From positions 1-16,098 of the forward strand of contig JAEDGQ010000041.1 of NCBI GenBank assembly GCA_016297415.1: a stretch of DNA of 16,098 nucleotides. Reading direction: 5' to 3'. Made by a program: the position numbers and the translations under genes. This document shows positions 15,173 through 16,098 of this stretch, piece after piece (positions within the stretch are counted from its first letter, which is position 1; each line of letters starts with the position of its first letter). The DNA comes from Treponema sp. Lineage in GTDB: Bacteria; Spirochaetota; Spirochaetia; Treponematales; Treponemataceae. The notes below the pieces were generated by a model. That model was not told where the DNA came from and searched no databases. It saw only the letters and a list, made by a program, of their open reading frames with translations.

Positions 15173-15675
15173 CTATAATAGTCCACACCAGTTCATAAAG
15201 TCATCAGTCTTCTCTTTTTCAAAAAAAACTGCTAGAACCAAAAAATCCCTTCTTTTTAGAGTTGGTTTCATCAGCAGTTTTCTGATTAGCCATAGTCACC
15301 TGCCCATGACAAAAATCTTTGCCCGCCTCCTCCCCGCTTTCATCATCACCGGTATAAACAGGAATAGACCCCACCACAAAACCAGATTTTTCCGCCTTGA
15401 TAAAAGTTTTGTTATCAGTTGCAGGATTTTTGTTTGTAGACTCATTTTTCTGCTGAACCTCCTCCGGGTCCTCCTTAAACCAAGTCTGCTCCGTCATTTC
15501 AGACTTGATTCTATCCAAAGCAGGATTAAAAGCCCTCAAAAATGTCTCCATCACAAAAAGCACATCCCTTTCCGCATCTTCACATTGAACCAGCTTTTGA
15601 TAAGTTAAAAAAAATCAAAATGTAAGCATGATTCAGCTTAGTGTAATCAGAATTATAAATTTCAACCTTATTCAC
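15173..15675 (-). pseudogene. hypB: frameshifted paralogue of hypA, broken at two 8-T tracts
   Basis: A GTG start (15675-15673) with Shine-Dalgarno GGAG 6 nt upstream opens NKVEIYNSDYTKLNHAY, clearly the hypA N-terminus. The frame then breaks in a T8 tract (A8 on the plus strand, 15607-15614). With seven Ts it continues ILIFLTYQKLVQCEDAERD and RAFNPALDRIKSEMT, again matching hypA. The frame then closes at a second T8 tract (15221-15228). With seven Ts it extends FFEKEKTDDFMNWCGLL to a stop at 15173. The repaired protein would have about 167 residues; the central part is polar and probably disordered, with no signal peptide. It could be a decaying gene, a gene rescued by slippage, or sequencing or assembly error at homopolymers. 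Confidence 0.7.
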
Positions 15676-15698
15676 AAAAATCTCCAAAAATACGAAAA

Positions 15699-15726
15699 TT
15701 TTTACGCCAAAAACAAACAAAATCAA
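15699..15726 (-). promoter_or_regulatory. Possible promoter of hypB
   Basis: On the minus strand, TTGATT (15726-15721) is followed by 16 nt and TAAAAA (15704-15699), about 23 nt before the GTG, leaving a short leader that contains the GGAG ribosome-binding site. The stretch to its right (15727-15849) holds no recognisable gene, only a short GC-rich patch at about 15778-15812. Confidence 0.35.
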
Positions 15727-15849
15727 CACATGGCAAAAGATACCCATATATTATTAAAATTTTCAGAAAGCACATCCCACGCCCGCGACCGGCCAACCGG
15801 GGTGCGGTAACCCTTATTCCTTCACTCCCTTTGGTTGATCTGCACCCTT

Positions 15850-16098
15850 AAAAAGTAACACATTTAAAATCGACTGGTGACGAAAAAGTGACAGATTTGG
15901 AGGCAAAAATGGAAAGCGGAAGTGTACCAGTCGAGACAAGAATTAATGCAATTCTTGATTATGAAGTAAGAAAATTAGGGAAATGTGAAATAGCCCGTAA
16001 GTATGGAGTTGGAGAATCCACCGTCAGGGGCTGGATGTATACCAGAGATTATTTTGTGAATAAATGCCTGGAAATTGCTAAAATAGCCTCAGAAGGAA
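15850..16098 (+). mobile_element. Probable left end of an insertion sequence
   Basis: Two direct copies of AAAAAGT(A/G)ACA(C/G)ATTT (15850-15865 and 15883-15898, 14 of 16 identical, 33 bp apart) precede a helix-turn-helix protein gene. Repeated TGAC-type subterminal motifs followed at once by a transposase gene are typical of the ends of DDE-type elements of the IS21, IS481 or Mu-like kind. The exact outer boundary and the right end are not visible. Confidence 0.55.
15909..16098 (+). CDS. Partial transposase-like helix-turn-helix protein, cut by the window end
   Basis: Sixty-three codons are visible from an ATG with a Shine-Dalgarno GGAGG 5 nt upstream, and the frame is still open at the last base. 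After a short start, the segment RINAILDYEVRKLGKCEIAR is followed by KYGVGESTVRGWM, a compact helix-turn-helix of the type found at the N-terminus of many transposases, and then YTRDYFVNKCLEIAKIASEG. A DDE catalytic domain would be expected further right. The repeats upstream support a transposase, but a small stand-alone DNA-binding protein is not excluded. Confidence 0.6.
   Translation, partial: MESGSVPVETRINAILDYEVRKLGKCEIARKYGVGESTVRGWMYTRDYFVNKCLEIAKIASEG

Noticed and set aside
15015..15608. Plus-strand frame of 197 codons at the right end.
   Set aside because: It reads through the terminator and antisense to both the AraC remnant and hypB, and has no recognisable family.

Overview
The window looks like chromosomal DNA of a gut or rumen spirochaete close to Treponema. 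The evidence is A/T-rich DNA with short intergenic gaps, two lipoproteins with relaxed spirochaete-like lipoboxes and pectin-type esterase domains, and a large sugar-binding/AraC fusion regulator. The genus is an inference from gene content, not from a marker gene.

Layout, left to right. (1) 3-1544 (-) encodes a membrane-anchored or secreted protein of unknown function. It is divergent from a MATE-family exporter at 1774-3240 (+); a compact GC-rich dispersed element lies between them. (2) A 407-bp gene-free stretch with a promoter and a cluster of palindromic repeats leads into a long-form (class II) ketol-acid reductoisomerase, ilvC (3648-5129, +). The end of ilvC is partly duplicated, and a strong hairpin terminator follows. 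(3) A minus-strand series runs from about 8187 down to 5333: a DUF72 protein, a patatin-like lipase, a small protein (here hypA), a truncated EamA-type transporter and a YbaK-type deacylase. (4) A carbohydrate-esterase locus covers 8469-14989. A 730-residue regulator (-) is divergent from two lipoprotein SGNH/CE12-like acetylesterases (+), consistent with sensing a plant-polysaccharide sugar and deacetylating pectin-type polymers at the cell surface. (5) The right end is worn and mobile. It has a terminator and hairpin cluster, a 53-bp remnant of the 3' end of a second AraC-type regulator, a frameshifted paralogue of hypA (here hypB), and the start of a probable insertion-sequence transposase that runs off the window.

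Three patterns stand out. First, five genes (the 513-aa protein, MATE, patatin, DUF72 and the regulator) lack a Shine-Dalgarno and carry a -10-like hexamer exactly 7 nt before the ATG, as expected for leaderless mRNAs; ilvC, ybaK, hypA, both esterases and the transposase have clear Shine-Dalgarnos. Second, hypB is broken twice, each time in an 8-T tract where 7 Ts would restore a sensible frame. Third, a 49/53 direct repeat made of AraC-regulator 3' ends brackets the esterase locus. No complete novel defence or mobile system is evident, and no tRNA, rRNA or CRISPR array was recognised.
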